A program made the position numbers and the translations under genes. From DATKNA01 sp963786765 (GTDB taxonomy: Bacteria > Actinomycetota > Actinomycetes > Actinomycetales > Kineosporiaceae), in NCBI GenBank assembly GCA_963786765.1, contig CAWBAJ010000019.1:62001-126000 (forward strand): a stretch of 64,000 nucleotides of DNA. Reading direction: 5' to 3'. This document shows positions 36,387 to 46,024 of the stretch, one piece after another. Position 1 is the stretch's first letter; the number at the start of each line of letters is the position of its first letter. The notes below the pieces were generated by a model. It did no database searches. It had not been told where the DNA came from and was given only the letters and a program-made list of their open reading frames with translations.

Positions 36387-37777
36387 TGACCGCCGTCCGC
36401 CCCGGCACCCCTCATGGCCGGCATCGCGACGCTTCTCGTCCGGTCCGCCGCAGGCCGCGGCGGATCTTCGGCGCGAGACCGCGCCCGCTCGTTGCTGCCC
36501 TCGCCCTCGTCGTCGTGGCCGCCGTCGTCGCCGCCCTCGTCTTCCGCGTGCCCGCACTCCGGCCGGACACCGCGGCGAGCGTGCCGACCAGGACGGCCTA
36601 CTACGTGAGCTGCGACACGGGGAGCGACAGCGCCGCAGGTACCAGCCCGGGTGAAGCCTGGCGCTCCCTCGGCAACCTCAGCCGGGCCTTCTCCCCGAGC
36701 ACGGCCATCTATCTCGCTCGCGGGTGTTCCTGGCAGGGCGGGATCTGGTTGTCCGGGGACGGCACGGCCGACGCCCCGATCGTCCTCGACGCGTACGGCG
36801 CGGGCGAGCCGCCGCACGTCGCCAACCCCGACGGGGGCGCCTCGAGCAGTGTGCTCACCCTCGCAGGCAGCTACCAGATCGTGCAGAACCTGCTGATCAC
36901 GGACGGCCGGGCCGCGGCCGTCAAGGTCGAGGGCGCCTACGCCGTCGTCCGCAACAACGAGATCAGCTCCTCCGGTATCGGGGTGGAGACGGCCGAGTCG
37001 GGTACGCACGCCCGCATGCTCGGGAACTACGTCCACGACCTGCACATGGTTGTCAACACCCCCAAGAGCGTCCACCCGGACGACGACTACGGGGCCGTCT
37101 GCTTCAACATCGGCTCGGACGACGCAGAGATCGCGTACAACCTGGGTGAGAACTGCCGGGCCCCGAGCTACGACTACGGCACGGACGGCGGATTCGTCGA
37201 GGCCTTCGGCCACGGTGACAACCTGTATGTCCACCACAACTACGCCCTGAACACCAACGGGATGATCGAGGTCGGTGGTTCGCCGTCCAGCCCGGGCAAC
37301 CATGCCTACAACGTGAGGATCAGCTACAACCTCATGGCCTTCGCGGACTCCAACGGCCACGCGGTTCTCATCAACCACGGCGCGGGCAACGTGTACGCCA
37401 TGCCCGCGTCGCTGTCCTTCGACCACAACACCTACGTCAACACCCATGGGCCGGCCAATGGCAACAACTCCGCGCTGATCGCACCCACGGACGGCCTGGC
37501 CGTACGCGACAACATCTTCTACAGCGCGATCAACATGGACACGCTGCCCGCGGTCCACACCGGCAACCTCTTCTACATGGCCCGCGGTGCGACGACCTAC
37601 GCGCTCGGAGCCACGGAGAAGGTGGCCGACCCCGCGACCGCCGCCCCCGCAGGCGGCACCTTCCGGCTGGCCGACCCAGGCGCCGTGCCGTGGCTCAGGC
37701 GGGCTCTCGATCACGGCAAGGCCCGTGACGGCGTGGAAGCGCTGCCCAGCGCCCCGGACGCGGGCGCCCTGCAGTGA
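36386..37777 (+). CDS. Exported right-handed parallel beta-helix protein
   Basis: A 463-residue protein with a basic N-terminus and one membrane segment (about residues 34-54, LVAALALVVVAAVVAALVF), so it is membrane-anchored or secreted. The rest shows pectate-lyase-type beta-helix rungs: YAVVRNNEISSSGIGVET, ARMLGNYVHDLHM, NLYVHHNYALNTNGMIEV, RISYNLMAFADSN, LSFDHNTYVN, LAVRDNIFYSAIN. Such folds occur in polysaccharide lyases, epimerases and hydrolases. It is translationally coupled to fcl, suggesting a role in processing the fucosylated polymer outside the cell. No catalytic residues were assigned. Confidence 0.8.
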   Translation: MTAVRPGTPHGRHRDASRPVRRRPRRIFGARPRPLVAALALVVVAAVVAALVFRVPALRPDTAASVPTRTAYYVSCDTGSDSAAGTSPGEAWRSLGNLSRAFSPSTAIYLARGCSWQGGIWLSGDGTADAPIVLDAYGAGEPPHVANPDGGASSSVLTLAGSYQIVQNLLITDGRAAAVKVEGAYAVVRNNEISSSGIGVETAESGTHARMLGNYVHDLHMVVNTPKSVHPDDDYGAVCFNIGSDDAEIAYNLGENCRAPSYDYGTDGGFVEAFGHGDNLYVHHNYALNTNGMIEVGGSPSSPGNHAYNVRISYNLMAFADSNGHAVLINHGAGNVYAMPASLSFDHNTYVNTHGPANGNNSALIAPTDGLAVRDNIFYSAINMDTLPAVHTGNLFYMARGATTYALGATEKVADPATAAPAGGTFRLADPGAVPWLRRALDHGKARDGVEALPSAPDAGALQ

Positions 37778-40183
37778 TCAGCGAACCCGGAAGATGACCA
37801 CATCCGGGTTCTCGTAGACGAGCTGCCACTCGTCCGATGCCCGCAGGCGCGTCACCAACCGATCCAGCGCCCCTGGCAGGAAGAGGTTGTAGTAGAGGCT
37901 CTCCTGTTTCATCGTCTGGGCCACGGCCAGGTAGACCGAAGGCCCCCAGCCGCGCGCGTACCTCGCCAGCTCGCTCGCCGACCTCGAATCGAGCCGGTCG
38001 CCCATCCGCGTCGGGTCGTCGCTGAGGTTCGGCTCGTTGAGGATGTGCAAGGGGTTGTGCGTCGCGTAGCCGGCCGAGCCGCGCTCCGGGAAGCTCGCCG
38101 ACGCGAGGACGAGCACGGAGCCCGGCGGGCTGGACGAGTAGTACCACTCACTCGCCGCGACCTCGTCCGCGGGCATGTTCACCACCCGGTACATGCCGAA
38201 GTTCGTGGCTGTCGCGCTACCCATGAACGCCGCTGCACAGGCGAGGGAGATCACTGGCACCAGCGCCAGCCGTCTGCGCCGGAGCGCCAGCAACCGCTCC
38301 GCGAGGAGAACCGCGCACCACGGGGACGAGAACAGCCACACGCGGTAGATCGCCTCGCCGCCGTAGTCCTGCGCGAAGACCAGCAGAAACGGCGCGAAAG
38401 CCAGCGCCAGGAGCACCGCCACACGTCCCGGCCGACGCAGCGACAGGAGGGCCACCAGCAGCGCCCCGCCCCACACGACCAAGGCGATCAGCCGGGCCGC
38501 CTGGCTGGCGAGCTCCTGGGGCGGCGAGGTCGCCCCCGCGACGCGGCCGCGCACGTTCGCGAGCTTGAAACCGCTGAACAGGAGGATGTGCCCGAGAGCC
38601 GCGTGGTGGATGAGGAGCCATCCGAGGGTGCCGCCCGCGAGAAGCAGCATGACGAGTCGTATCTCCCGCGTGGACCAGCCCGCGACTACGAGGGCACCCA
38701 GCTGGAAGAGCGCCATCCAGGGGCTCAGCTGATGGGTGACGATCACGCCGAGCGCGCCGAGCGCGGCGACGGCCACCACGAAAGGGTCCGTCTGCGCCCG
38801 AGCCTCCAGCGGCCCGCCCCGCCGGAGCCAGGACAGGACATGCCGGACGGGACGAGGCAGCCGGCTGTGGATCTCCCCCTGCGGTGGCGGCAGCGACGGC
38901 AGCAAGACCGCAATCAGAAGGATGGACATCGTCCAGCCCAGACTCTGCGGCGAGTAGTAGAGCTGACCCGCCCACTGGGTCACCGCGAGGATCAGCACCG
39001 CGACCGCGGCGACGTCGCGGCGACCGGGCAGCAGACGCACTGTCGCCGTCCACACCGCCACTGCCGCCACCGCCAGGAAGAGCAGCGCGGCCTGGTTGGC
39101 GTAGGTGATGTCCTGGGCGCCGGACAGCTGGTCCACGTCGGCCGCGGCCGCGAAGAAGCCCGGCCAGCTCTGGAAGAGGTCGGTTCGGTCGCTGAGCGCG
39201 CCACCGGAACTGATAAGGTCGACGACGCCCAGGTGCTTGTAGTTCCACCCACCCAGCAGGCGACCGGCCGCCAGTGCCGGCGGGAGCGTGAAGGCGCCGA
39301 TCACGAGCCCCACCCCGAGAGCGGAGACCCAGGCCGGGCGTCGCGTCACAGCCGACGCCACGACGACCGCGATGACCGCCACCACGCCGGCCACGAAGGC
39401 AGGCCCCAGGGCCGGCAACAGGCCCCATTCGCTGATCGCTGCCCGGTCCAGGCGCAGGAAGGCGATGAGCATGCTGCTCGCGGCGGCCGCGTACACCGCG
39501 CAGGCCAGCGCTTCCGGTTTCCGTCCGGGTCCAGGTGCCCACCCGGCAGGTCTGCGAAAACGGACAGCCGACCGGCTCGCCGTGATGAGCCCCCCCACCG
39601 TGCCGGGGAGCGCGATCAGTCCGAAGAGCATCACCGGCTGCGTCAGACGTGCGTAGGCGCACGCCGTCGCGGCGAGCGTCGACCAGGAAAGACTGAGCAG
39701 CAGAACCAGAGCGGCGCCGTCGGCGCGGGTCCGGGTCCGGCGCAGGCTGTGGATCCCCAGGCCGGGCACCAGGCACGTCAAGGCGGCCGAGGCCGCCACG
39801 GCGAGGCCCGAGCCCCGAGCAGCGATGAGCACCACCGCGCAGCTCGCCGTCAGCGCCAGCGCGGCGACGGCCTCCCGGGCCCGGGCTGCCGGGACCTGGC
39901 CGGCGCCGGGTCGACGACGCGGGCGGATGCGCCCCTTCGAGCGCTTGACCCGCGCGTGCCGGGCCACGACGTGCCCGCCACCGAGGGTGCGGACGAGGAC
40001 GTGGCGCGCGAAGTCGGACGTGTCCTCGCCGTCCGCGACGGGCGCCGGCGCGGGGATCGCCTCGCCAGGGGACGGCGAGATGATCCAGTCGAGGGGATCT
40101 CGCCGGCCCGGGGCGTCGACCAGCGACGAGGCGCCGGAGGCGTCAGCGGGATGGTCGGTGGCCTCCGCCTCGGTGAACGTCAT
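37778..40183 (-). CDS. Large multi-pass membrane protein of the polysaccharide block
   Basis: An 801-residue protein. The first ~100 residues are soluble (FARHVLVRTLGGGHVVARH), followed by about 15 membrane helices (such as LAVAASAALTCLVPGLGI, GPAFVAGVVAVIAVVVASAV) and a C-terminal outside domain (WYYSSSPPGSVLVLASASF to VVIFRVR). This layout is like integral-membrane polymerases or ligases and GT-C enzymes, but no clear family was recognised. It overlaps the upstream GT2 gene by 4 nt and abuts the convergent beta-helix gene. It is the best candidate in the block for polymerisation or ligation, by inference only. Confidence 0.68.
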   Translation of the reverse strand: MTFTEAEATDHPADASGASSLVDAPGRRDPLDWIISPSPGEAIPAPAPVADGEDTSDFARHVLVRTLGGGHVVARHARVKRSKGRIRPRRRPGAGQVPAARAREAVAALALTASCAVVLIAARGSGLAVAASAALTCLVPGLGIHSLRRTRTRADGAALVLLLSLSWSTLAATACAYARLTQPVMLFGLIALPGTVGGLITASRSAVRFRRPAGWAPGPGRKPEALACAVYAAAASSMLIAFLRLDRAAISEWGLLPALGPAFVAGVVAVIAVVVASAVTRRPAWVSALGVGLVIGAFTLPPALAAGRLLGGWNYKHLGVVDLISSGGALSDRTDLFQSWPGFFAAAADVDQLSGAQDITYANQAALLFLAVAAVAVWTATVRLLPGRRDVAAVAVLILAVTQWAGQLYYSPQSLGWTMSILLIAVLLPSLPPPQGEIHSRLPRPVRHVLSWLRRGGPLEARAQTDPFVVAVAALGALGVIVTHQLSPWMALFQLGALVVAGWSTREIRLVMLLLAGGTLGWLLIHHAALGHILLFSGFKLANVRGRVAGATSPPQELASQAARLIALVVWGGALLVALLSLRRPGRVAVLLALAFAPFLLVFAQDYGGEAIYRVWLFSSPWCAVLLAERLLALRRRRLALVPVISLACAAAFMGSATATNFGMYRVVNMPADEVAASEWYYSSSPPGSVLVLASASFPERGSAGYATHNPLHILNEPNLSDDPTRMGDRLDSRSASELARYARGWGPSVYLAVAQTMKQESLYYNLFLPGALDRLVTRLRASDEWQLVYENPDVVIFRVR

Positions 40184-41196
40184 CCGAACCCTCCCGTCGG
40201 CTCCCCGCCCTCCGCCGGTACGTCTCGGGCGTCCCACCGTTGCCTGCGCTGCAGACGGCCCCTGGTCGTCGCCGACACGGCCCCGGCGCCGGCCGCCGTC
40301 AGACCGAGAACGATCGCCGCCGCCTGCAGGAGACCCCCCGGGTCGCCGCGCCGCGCCGCCCGGGACAGCCCGGCGGCGATCGCCATGGGCAGGACCCGGC
40401 GCAGGTAGTCCTTCTCGAGGTCCAGGCGTTGCGGCTGGCCCAGCAGCCGGGTCATCTCGACCTTGCCGGCACCCTCCGCGAAGGAGCGCCGCAGGAAGTA
40501 CCGCGGCCTGCTGCGGGGCAGGGGCACGTGGTGATCGACGACGGCCTCGGGGACGTACATCCAGCGCCCGCCACCGGACGCCCGGGACATGCTGATGCAG
40601 AGGTGTGTGTCCTCCGGGCGCGCGCGATCGCCGGTCTTGCCGAAGTCGGTCCTGAACCCGCCCACCGCCCGGAACGCGTCCATCCGGACCGCCATGTTGG
40701 CGCTCCAGACGTTTCTCACGCTGGCGACTGACGTTGGCAGACCGGGGTACGAGGCGGCCACCACCCAGCCGAACTCGGGGGGAAACCACCGCGGCGCGCC
40801 CCCCCGCTCCCAGACAGGGCGCATCGGACCGCCGGCTCCCACGACGTCGGGGTCGGCGAAAGGACGGACGAGGTGCCGCAGCCAGCCCTCCCGAGCGGTG
40901 GCGTCGTCGTCGAGAAAGGCGACCAGGGGGGTGGCCGCCGCCGCTGCCCCGGCGTTGCGGGTCCCCGAGGCCCCGGCCGCACACGTGTTCTCCACCACGT
41001 GCACCTGGGGCCACGCCTGGATCACGCGGTCCCGCAGCCGCGGGTTGTGGTCCACGGCGACGATCACCTCGGTCGGCTCCGGTCGCTGCGCGAGCGCGCT
41101 GTCCACAGCGGCGGCAAGGTGGGGCCAGCGGCGCTCGTCGTAGGTCGCCAGGACGACGCTCACGCCACCGCTGCGGGAGGCGTCCACGTCACGCAC
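40180..41196 (-). CDS. Glycosyltransferase family 2
   Basis: A 338-residue GT2 protein. GGVSVVLATYDERRWPHLAA is the first strand, ATPLVAFLDDDATAREGWL carries the DDD metal site, and DRARPEDTHLCISMSRASG holds the acceptor-side ED. A C-terminal hydrophobic stretch (LLQAAAIVLGLTAAGAGAV) may attach it to the membrane. It overlaps the flanking genes by 4 and 8 nt in one operon. Sugar specificity is unknown. Confidence 0.9.
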   Translation of the reverse strand: MRDVDASRSGGVSVVLATYDERRWPHLAAAVDSALAQRPEPTEVIVAVDHNPRLRDRVIQAWPQVHVVENTCAAGASGTRNAGAAAAATPLVAFLDDDATAREGWLRHLVRPFADPDVVGAGGPMRPVWERGGAPRWFPPEFGWVVAASYPGLPTSVASVRNVWSANMAVRMDAFRAVGGFRTDFGKTGDRARPEDTHLCISMSRASGGGRWMYVPEAVVDHHVPLPRSRPRYFLRRSFAEGAGKVEMTRLLGQPQRLDLEKDYLRRVLPMAIAAGLSRAARRGDPGGLLQAAAIVLGLTAAGAGAVSATTRGRLQRRQRWDARDVPAEGGEPTGGFG

Positions 41197-42126
41197 CCGT
41201 GGTGTCCGATCGGTTGGCGAGTGCTGCGCGCAGATCGATGACAGGGCTGACGGAAGCGGAGTTCGCGCCCCCCTCGTCGGGCTCGGCGATCCCGTACCTG
41301 GCGACGAACTGGGCCAGGGCGTCCTGCACGGCAGCCTGTGCCGCCGATCGGGCGGTCGCCCGCATCCGCCGGAACCTGCGTTCCTGCAGGGCCGTGCGCA
41401 GAACTCGGATGCCGTCGCTGACGGCGTTGAGGTTGCTCCTGCCGTTCAGCCGCGCCAACTCGACGCTGCCGATCTCGCGGATCCTCACCCCGGCCTCGGC
41501 CACCCGGATGTTGATCAGGGTCTCGATCTCGAAGCCGTCGCCCCACAACATGTCCTGCTTCACCCGACTGGGCGCGTGCACCGCTGGGAGGTCGAGGACC
41601 GGCAGGAGGCGTGTCCAGAAGGCGTTGTAGCCGTAGCACAGGTCCGTGTAGCGAGGCGCCGAACAGCACGTTGACCAGCCTGTTGAGCCGGCGGTTCCCC
41701 CAGCGCGCGGAAGCGGGTGATGTCCTTGCTGCCCCCGCCCTCGGCGAAGCGGGTGCCCTTCGCGTAGTCGGCCCCCTCGACGAGCGCGGCCACGAAGGCC
41801 TCGATCTCTCGGGGGTCGGCGGACCCGTCCGCGTCGAGCATCACGATGATGTCTCCGGTGACGACCGCGAAGCCGCAGGCGAGGGCATTGCCCTTGCCGC
41901 GCCTGGTCTGCGTCACGACCTCGATGTCCGGGCGGCAGGCGCGCGCGACGGCGACGGTGTCGTCCACCGAGTGACCGTCCACGAGGATGACCTGGTGGAG
42001 CCCCTCGGGGAGGTTGGACAGGACGTGCGGGAGGTTGCGCGCCTCGTTGAGAGCGGGGATCACGACACTGACGGAGGGCTCGGCCGGACGGCGCAGATTG
42101 CCGTTCCAGCTGCCGGAACTGATCAC
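41189..42126 (-). CDS. Dolichol-phosphate-mannose-synthase-like GT2, frameshifted
   Basis: Starts with VSVVIPALNEARNLPHVLS, then VILVDGHSVDDTVAVAR, TRRGKGNALACGFA and IIVMLDADGSADPREI, as in DPM1-type GT2 enzymes that charge a polyprenyl phosphate. Frames change near 41695 (after KDITRFRALG) and near 41655; the C-terminal part resumes with GDGFEIETLINIRVAEAGVR and ending VSPVIDLRAALANR. It overlaps the next GT2 gene by 8 nt. It could start repeat-unit assembly, by inference. Confidence 0.82.
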
Positions 42127-42274
42127 GAGAGATTACCCTTCTGGTCCTCTTCTGTCACGGCCCCCTCATGACCTCCGCCCCGAGAGATCATTCGGTGGGC
42201 CGCGCCGGTTCTCCCCCCATCAGCGCGACGAAGCACGTGGCCAGGCCGCGTGACGCGCGATCCCGCTCAAGTCC

Positions 42275-43354
42275 TCAACGTGTCCTCGCCTCCGAGCTCG
42301 GCCCGGAACTGCCCGTCGGGAAGCCGCTCGCCGATCCACCTGCCGGCTCGGCCGCGTCGCCCGGATGGTCGGGCAGCACCTGCTCGACCAGCTGCGGCGG
42401 CAGGTGCAGGTACCTGGTGGTCCTCCTCTTCTGACCGATGTCGTGGAAGACGCTGTCCACCTGTTCGGGCGTCAGCCCCGTCGCGGCCGACACCTCGTCC
42501 ACGCCGACGCCGTGGTCCACTGCCGTACAGGCACAGGTCCATCAGCTGGTAGGGCAGCGAGAAATAGAACTCCTCCTGCGACTGAGGCAGGGAGTAGGTG
42601 TCCGTCGTCGGGCGCCGCGAGCGGATCTCTTCCGGAACCCCGAGGTGCGCTGCCAGCGCGTACACCTGCGACTTGTACAGGTGCGCGATCGGCTTCACGT
42701 CGGCGGCTCCGTCGCCGAGCTTGACGAAGAAACCCTGGTCGTACTCGAGCCGGTTCGGCGTGCCGGTCACGGCGTAGTTGAGCCGGTCGGCGTGGTAGTA
42801 CTCCAGCATCTTCCGCACCCGCTGTTTGAAGTTCGTCGCGGCCACGATTCCCAAGTAGGCGGCGGGCGTCAGCCTGTGCCTGGTCTCGTTCCCGGCCGGG
42901 TCGTGCACGACGAGAGAGTACAGCCGGAAGCGTCGGAGTCCACGACGCTCGGCAGGACGATCTTGGAGGAGTAGCCGGGTCCGTACTCCGGGTAGACCAG
43001 GCGGATCGCATCGTCGCGCCGCCGGTAGCAGCCCGCCGCCTCGAGCACGGGTGTGATGTCCTCGGTGATCGAGTCGATGTCCAGGGTCTCGGCCAGCAGC
43101 CGGCTCAGCCTGAGGGTCTCGTCCGACGACTCCCGTTCCGGCAGGTGGAGGCCGAGGACGCGGTCCTTGCCGAGGGCGGCCACGCAGGCTGCGGCCACTA
43201 CGCTCGAGTCGATCCCCCCGGAGAGAGCCACGACGACGCCGCGCCGCTTGGTCTCGGCGAGGCAGGCGGTCAGGACCGCCGAGATCTTCTCGACGCTGTC
43301 CGCGGCGTCGATGTGCAGGCTGTCCGCCCCGAAGGATCGGGTGGTGACGGTCAT
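42275..43354 (-). CDS. NadE-like NAD+ synthase / ATP-pyrophosphatase, frameshifted
   Basis: About 358 residues of the NAD synthase family. The PP-loop is in VVVALSGGIDSSVVAAACV; later GTPNRLEYDQGFFVKLGDG and DVKPIAHLYKSQVYALA match ammonia-dependent NadE, which amidates deamido-NAD. Frames change near 42915 and near 42525. The position inside a polysaccharide operon, overlapping asnB by 4 nt, makes a housekeeping role unlikely; such NadE-like enzymes may amidate a sugar or acyl carboxylate using nitrogen supplied by the neighbouring AsnB-like protein (inference). Confidence 0.8.
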
Positions 43355-45354
43355 CTCGCCCTCCAGTCGTCGCCGACCAGGTCGACCGCCACAGTGGGGG
43401 CGGCCAGCTCCGGTCCGGGCTGAGGATCGTCGGCGACGAACCCCTGGTGCAGTAGTTGCGTCGAGACGATCGCCAGAACGCTCATGTTGTCGGTGTTGCT
43501 CATCCCTCTTCCCCGGCGTGCTCCGCACTTCTTCAACAGCCCGCCCACCAGCGTCGGGTCGAACACACCCGCCTCTTTCAGTGCGCGTTCCGACGTGACG
43601 TCGTCGAACCACTCGGGCGTTCGGCCTGCGAAGAAGCTGGCGGCGTCCGGCGCCCGGTACGGCTGCTTCGGGCGATGCAGGATCTCGTCCGGGACGAGGT
43701 CGGCGAACGCGAGTTTGAGCGCGTACTTCTCCTCCAGCCCGAACAGCTTGTGCCGGGCGGGCAGTTCGCCCGCCAGCGTCACGACGTCCCGGTCGAGGAA
43801 GGGGAACCGGCCCTCGACGGAGTTGGCCATGAGCATCCGGTCGCCCTGGGACGCGAGGATGTAGCCGGGCAGGAGGGTCTCCATCTCCAGCCATTGGCCA
43901 CGGGACAGCGGGTCCCAGTCCGCGGCCTCGGGCGGCATCCCTGTCGACCACGTCGACGACCGGAGCGCCATCCACGCTCCTGACGCATCTCCGCGGACAG
44001 CAGGCGCTTCAGAGCGGCGGTCGACTCCCAGCGAGGGCGGTGCGAGAACGCCGGGTCCGCGGGGTCGAGGTCCCGGCCGAAGAAGCTGCGCGGCCAAGGC
44101 CGGGAACCTGCCCGGGGAGCGGCTCATCCACGGGATAGAGCAACTCGAGGGCACGGCGCCGCACCGGGGAGGCTGGGTCACGCGCCAGGAACTCGCGCAC
44201 GCGGGCCTCGCGGAAGACGTCGTACCCGGCGAGCACCTCGTCGGCGCCTTCGCCCGTCACCACCACCTTGAAGCCGCTCTCGCGACACCGCCTGGGAGAG
44301 CAGGAACATCGGCGCCGGCGCCGCCCGCAGGATCGGCGTCTCGGCGTGACCCGACGACGTCGGGGAAAGACCTCGGCGATGTCGGCCGCGCTCACCACGA
44401 TCTCGTGGTGCTCGGTACCGAGCGACGCCGACATCCTCGCCTGGTAGGACGCCCTCGTCGAACTCGGCATCCGCGAACCGCAGCGAGAAGGTGTGCAGCG
44501 GGCGCCTGGGTGTAGCCGGGCGATGACGGCGGCCGTGATCGAGGAGTCGACGCCTCCGGACAGGTACGCGGCCACAGGCACGTCGCTGCGCAGGAAGCGC
44601 AGCCGCGTCGCGGTCACGAGGGCCTCTCGCAGGGCCTGGGCGTTCTCGTCGATGTCCTGCCGCGGCTCGAGCCCGCGCTCGGGGAACGACGGCGCCCAGT
44701 AGCGGCTCTCGCGCAGGCCCTCGCGGTCGAGGATCGCGTAGTGCCCGGGTGCCAGCTGCTGGACGCCGGCGAACGGCGTGCGTCGGTGCGACCGCCGACC
44801 AGTAGGTGAGGACTTCTGCCAGCCCCGCCGGATCGAGGGCACGGGAGACGGAGTGGTCCGCGAAGAGGGCCTTGATCTCGGAGGCGAACGTCAGGCCCTG
44901 GGGTCGCCTGACGTAGAACAGCGGGCGCACCCCGAGGCGGTCACGCGCGAGCACCAGCCGTCTGCCGCGTCCGATCCCACAGCGCGAACGCCCATTGGCC
45001 GTTGAACCGCGACAAGCAGTCCTCGCCCCACTCCTCCCACGCGTGGACGATGACCTCGGTGTCGCTGGCGGTCCGGAAGACGTGGCCCTTGTTCCGCAGT
45101 TCGTCCGCGAGCTCGACGTAGTTGAAGATCTCCCCGTTGAAGGTGATCCAGAGCGTCCCGTCCTCGTTGCACAGGGGCTGGGCTCCACCCTCGGTGTCGA
45201 TGATGGCCAACCGGGTGTGCCCCAGCGCGGCTTGACTGTCGCGGAAGAACCCGTTGCCGTCCGGTCCACGGTGGCCGAGGGTCCGCCGCATCCTGCCCAG
45301 CAGGTCGAGATCCGGTGGCCGGTCGAAACGGACGATCCCGCAGATCCCGCACAT
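43351..45354 (-). CDS. asnB: AsnB-like glutamine-dependent amidotransferase, frameshifted
   Basis: The N-terminal glutaminase begins directly with the catalytic Cys (MCGICGIVRF) and has HRGPDGNGFF and FNGEIFNY. The synthetase domain has the PP-loop VAAYLSGGVDSSITAAVI, VVVTGEGADEVLAGYD and EGRFPFLDRDVVTLAG. About 650 residues in all, with at least seven single-base frame changes between 44970 and 43940. Proteins of this family make asparagine but in surface-polysaccharide loci often amidate sugars. The start overlaps the stop of the small upstream gene by one base, and its end overlaps nadE-like by 4 nt. Substrate unproven. Confidence 0.85.
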
Positions 45355-45566
45355 CAGCGGATCCCCTGGTCCCGCGGCAGGGCGAGGCGCTCCAGCGCGG
45401 CGGCGCCGCCGAGGAGTCCGGGGAGGATCTCTTCGTCGCGCAACGTGATCCCGGCGACGTCCTCGACCAGGATCGCCGTCCTGACAGCCTCGAGTTCGCC
45501 GTCCGCGGGCCGGGGCCCGCCGAGCCGCAACTCCGCTGCGAGGCGGCCGATCTGGTCCGGGCTCAC
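45354..45566 (-). CDS. Small protein of the ACP-amidotransferase operon
   Basis: A 70-residue acidic helical protein: IGRLAAELRLGG, LEAVRTAILVEDVAGITL, DEEILPGLLGG. No family was recognised. Length and helix spacing are like an acyl carrier protein, but the Asp-Ser attachment motif is absent. It is held by 4-nt and 1-nt overlaps between acpS and asnB, so it is clearly part of the operon; it might be a scaffold or a degenerate carrier. Confidence 0.65.
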   Translation of the reverse strand: MSPDQIGRLAAELRLGGPRPADGELEAVRTAILVEDVAGITLRDEEILPGLLGGAAALERLALPRDQGIR

Positions 45567-46024
45567 GCCTCCACCTCCTTGCGGTCCTCTCGTCCCGTGC
45601 CGATACCGGAGTGAGCGGCGACGGAAGCGGCCGCGGAGGATCGCACCGCGACCACCGTCGCGGTCGCGTACTCGTCGGTGTGGGACAGCGAGACGTCCAT
45701 GGACTGCAGGCCCGTGCGCGCGGCGAGCTCCTGGAGTGCACCCAGGAGCTGAGCGCGGGGCAGGCCGTCAGCGTCGTTGGTGATCTCGATGAGCCGCCAC
45801 GGGAGCGGCCCCTGCCAGGAGGTGCGCAGGGCCTTGAGCACTGCCTCCTTGGCGGCGAGCCGGGCCGCGAGGTGCCGCGCCGGGAACGCCTTGGAAAGGC
45901 AGTACTGGACCTCCGCAGGGGTGAACCACTTGCCGAGGAAACGCCCGCCGCGATTGCGGGCGAGCAGGTCGATCCTCGGCACGGAGATGATGTCCGTCCC
46001 GGTGGTGATGTCCAGGGAGGTCAT
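45563..46024 (-). CDS. acpS: Holo-[acyl-carrier-protein] synthase
   Basis: A 153-residue AcpS-type phosphopantetheinyl transferase. GTDIISVPRIDLL with the metal-binding Asp, RFLGKWFTPAEVQYC, and RLAAKEAVLKALRTSW with the catalytic Glu-Lys are present; DVSLSHTDEYATATVV closes the core. The last 25 residues are a non-conserved tail. It should load the phosphopantetheine arm onto the acyl carrier protein encoded at 48487-48780 in the same operon. Having its own AcpS suggests a dedicated system rather than fatty acid synthesis. Confidence 0.92.
   Translation of the reverse strand: MTSLDITTGTDIISVPRIDLLARNRGGRFLGKWFTPAEVQYCLSKAFPARHLAARLAAKEAVLKALRTSWQGPLPWRLIEITNDADGLPRAQLLGALQELAARTGLQSMDVSLSHTDEYATATVVAVRSSAAASVAAHSGIGTGREDRKEVEA

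Noticed and set aside
38045..40408. Long plus-strand frame of 787 codons opposite the multi-pass membrane protein
   Set aside because: Charged low-complexity composition without any domain; the minus strand encodes ordered membrane helices.
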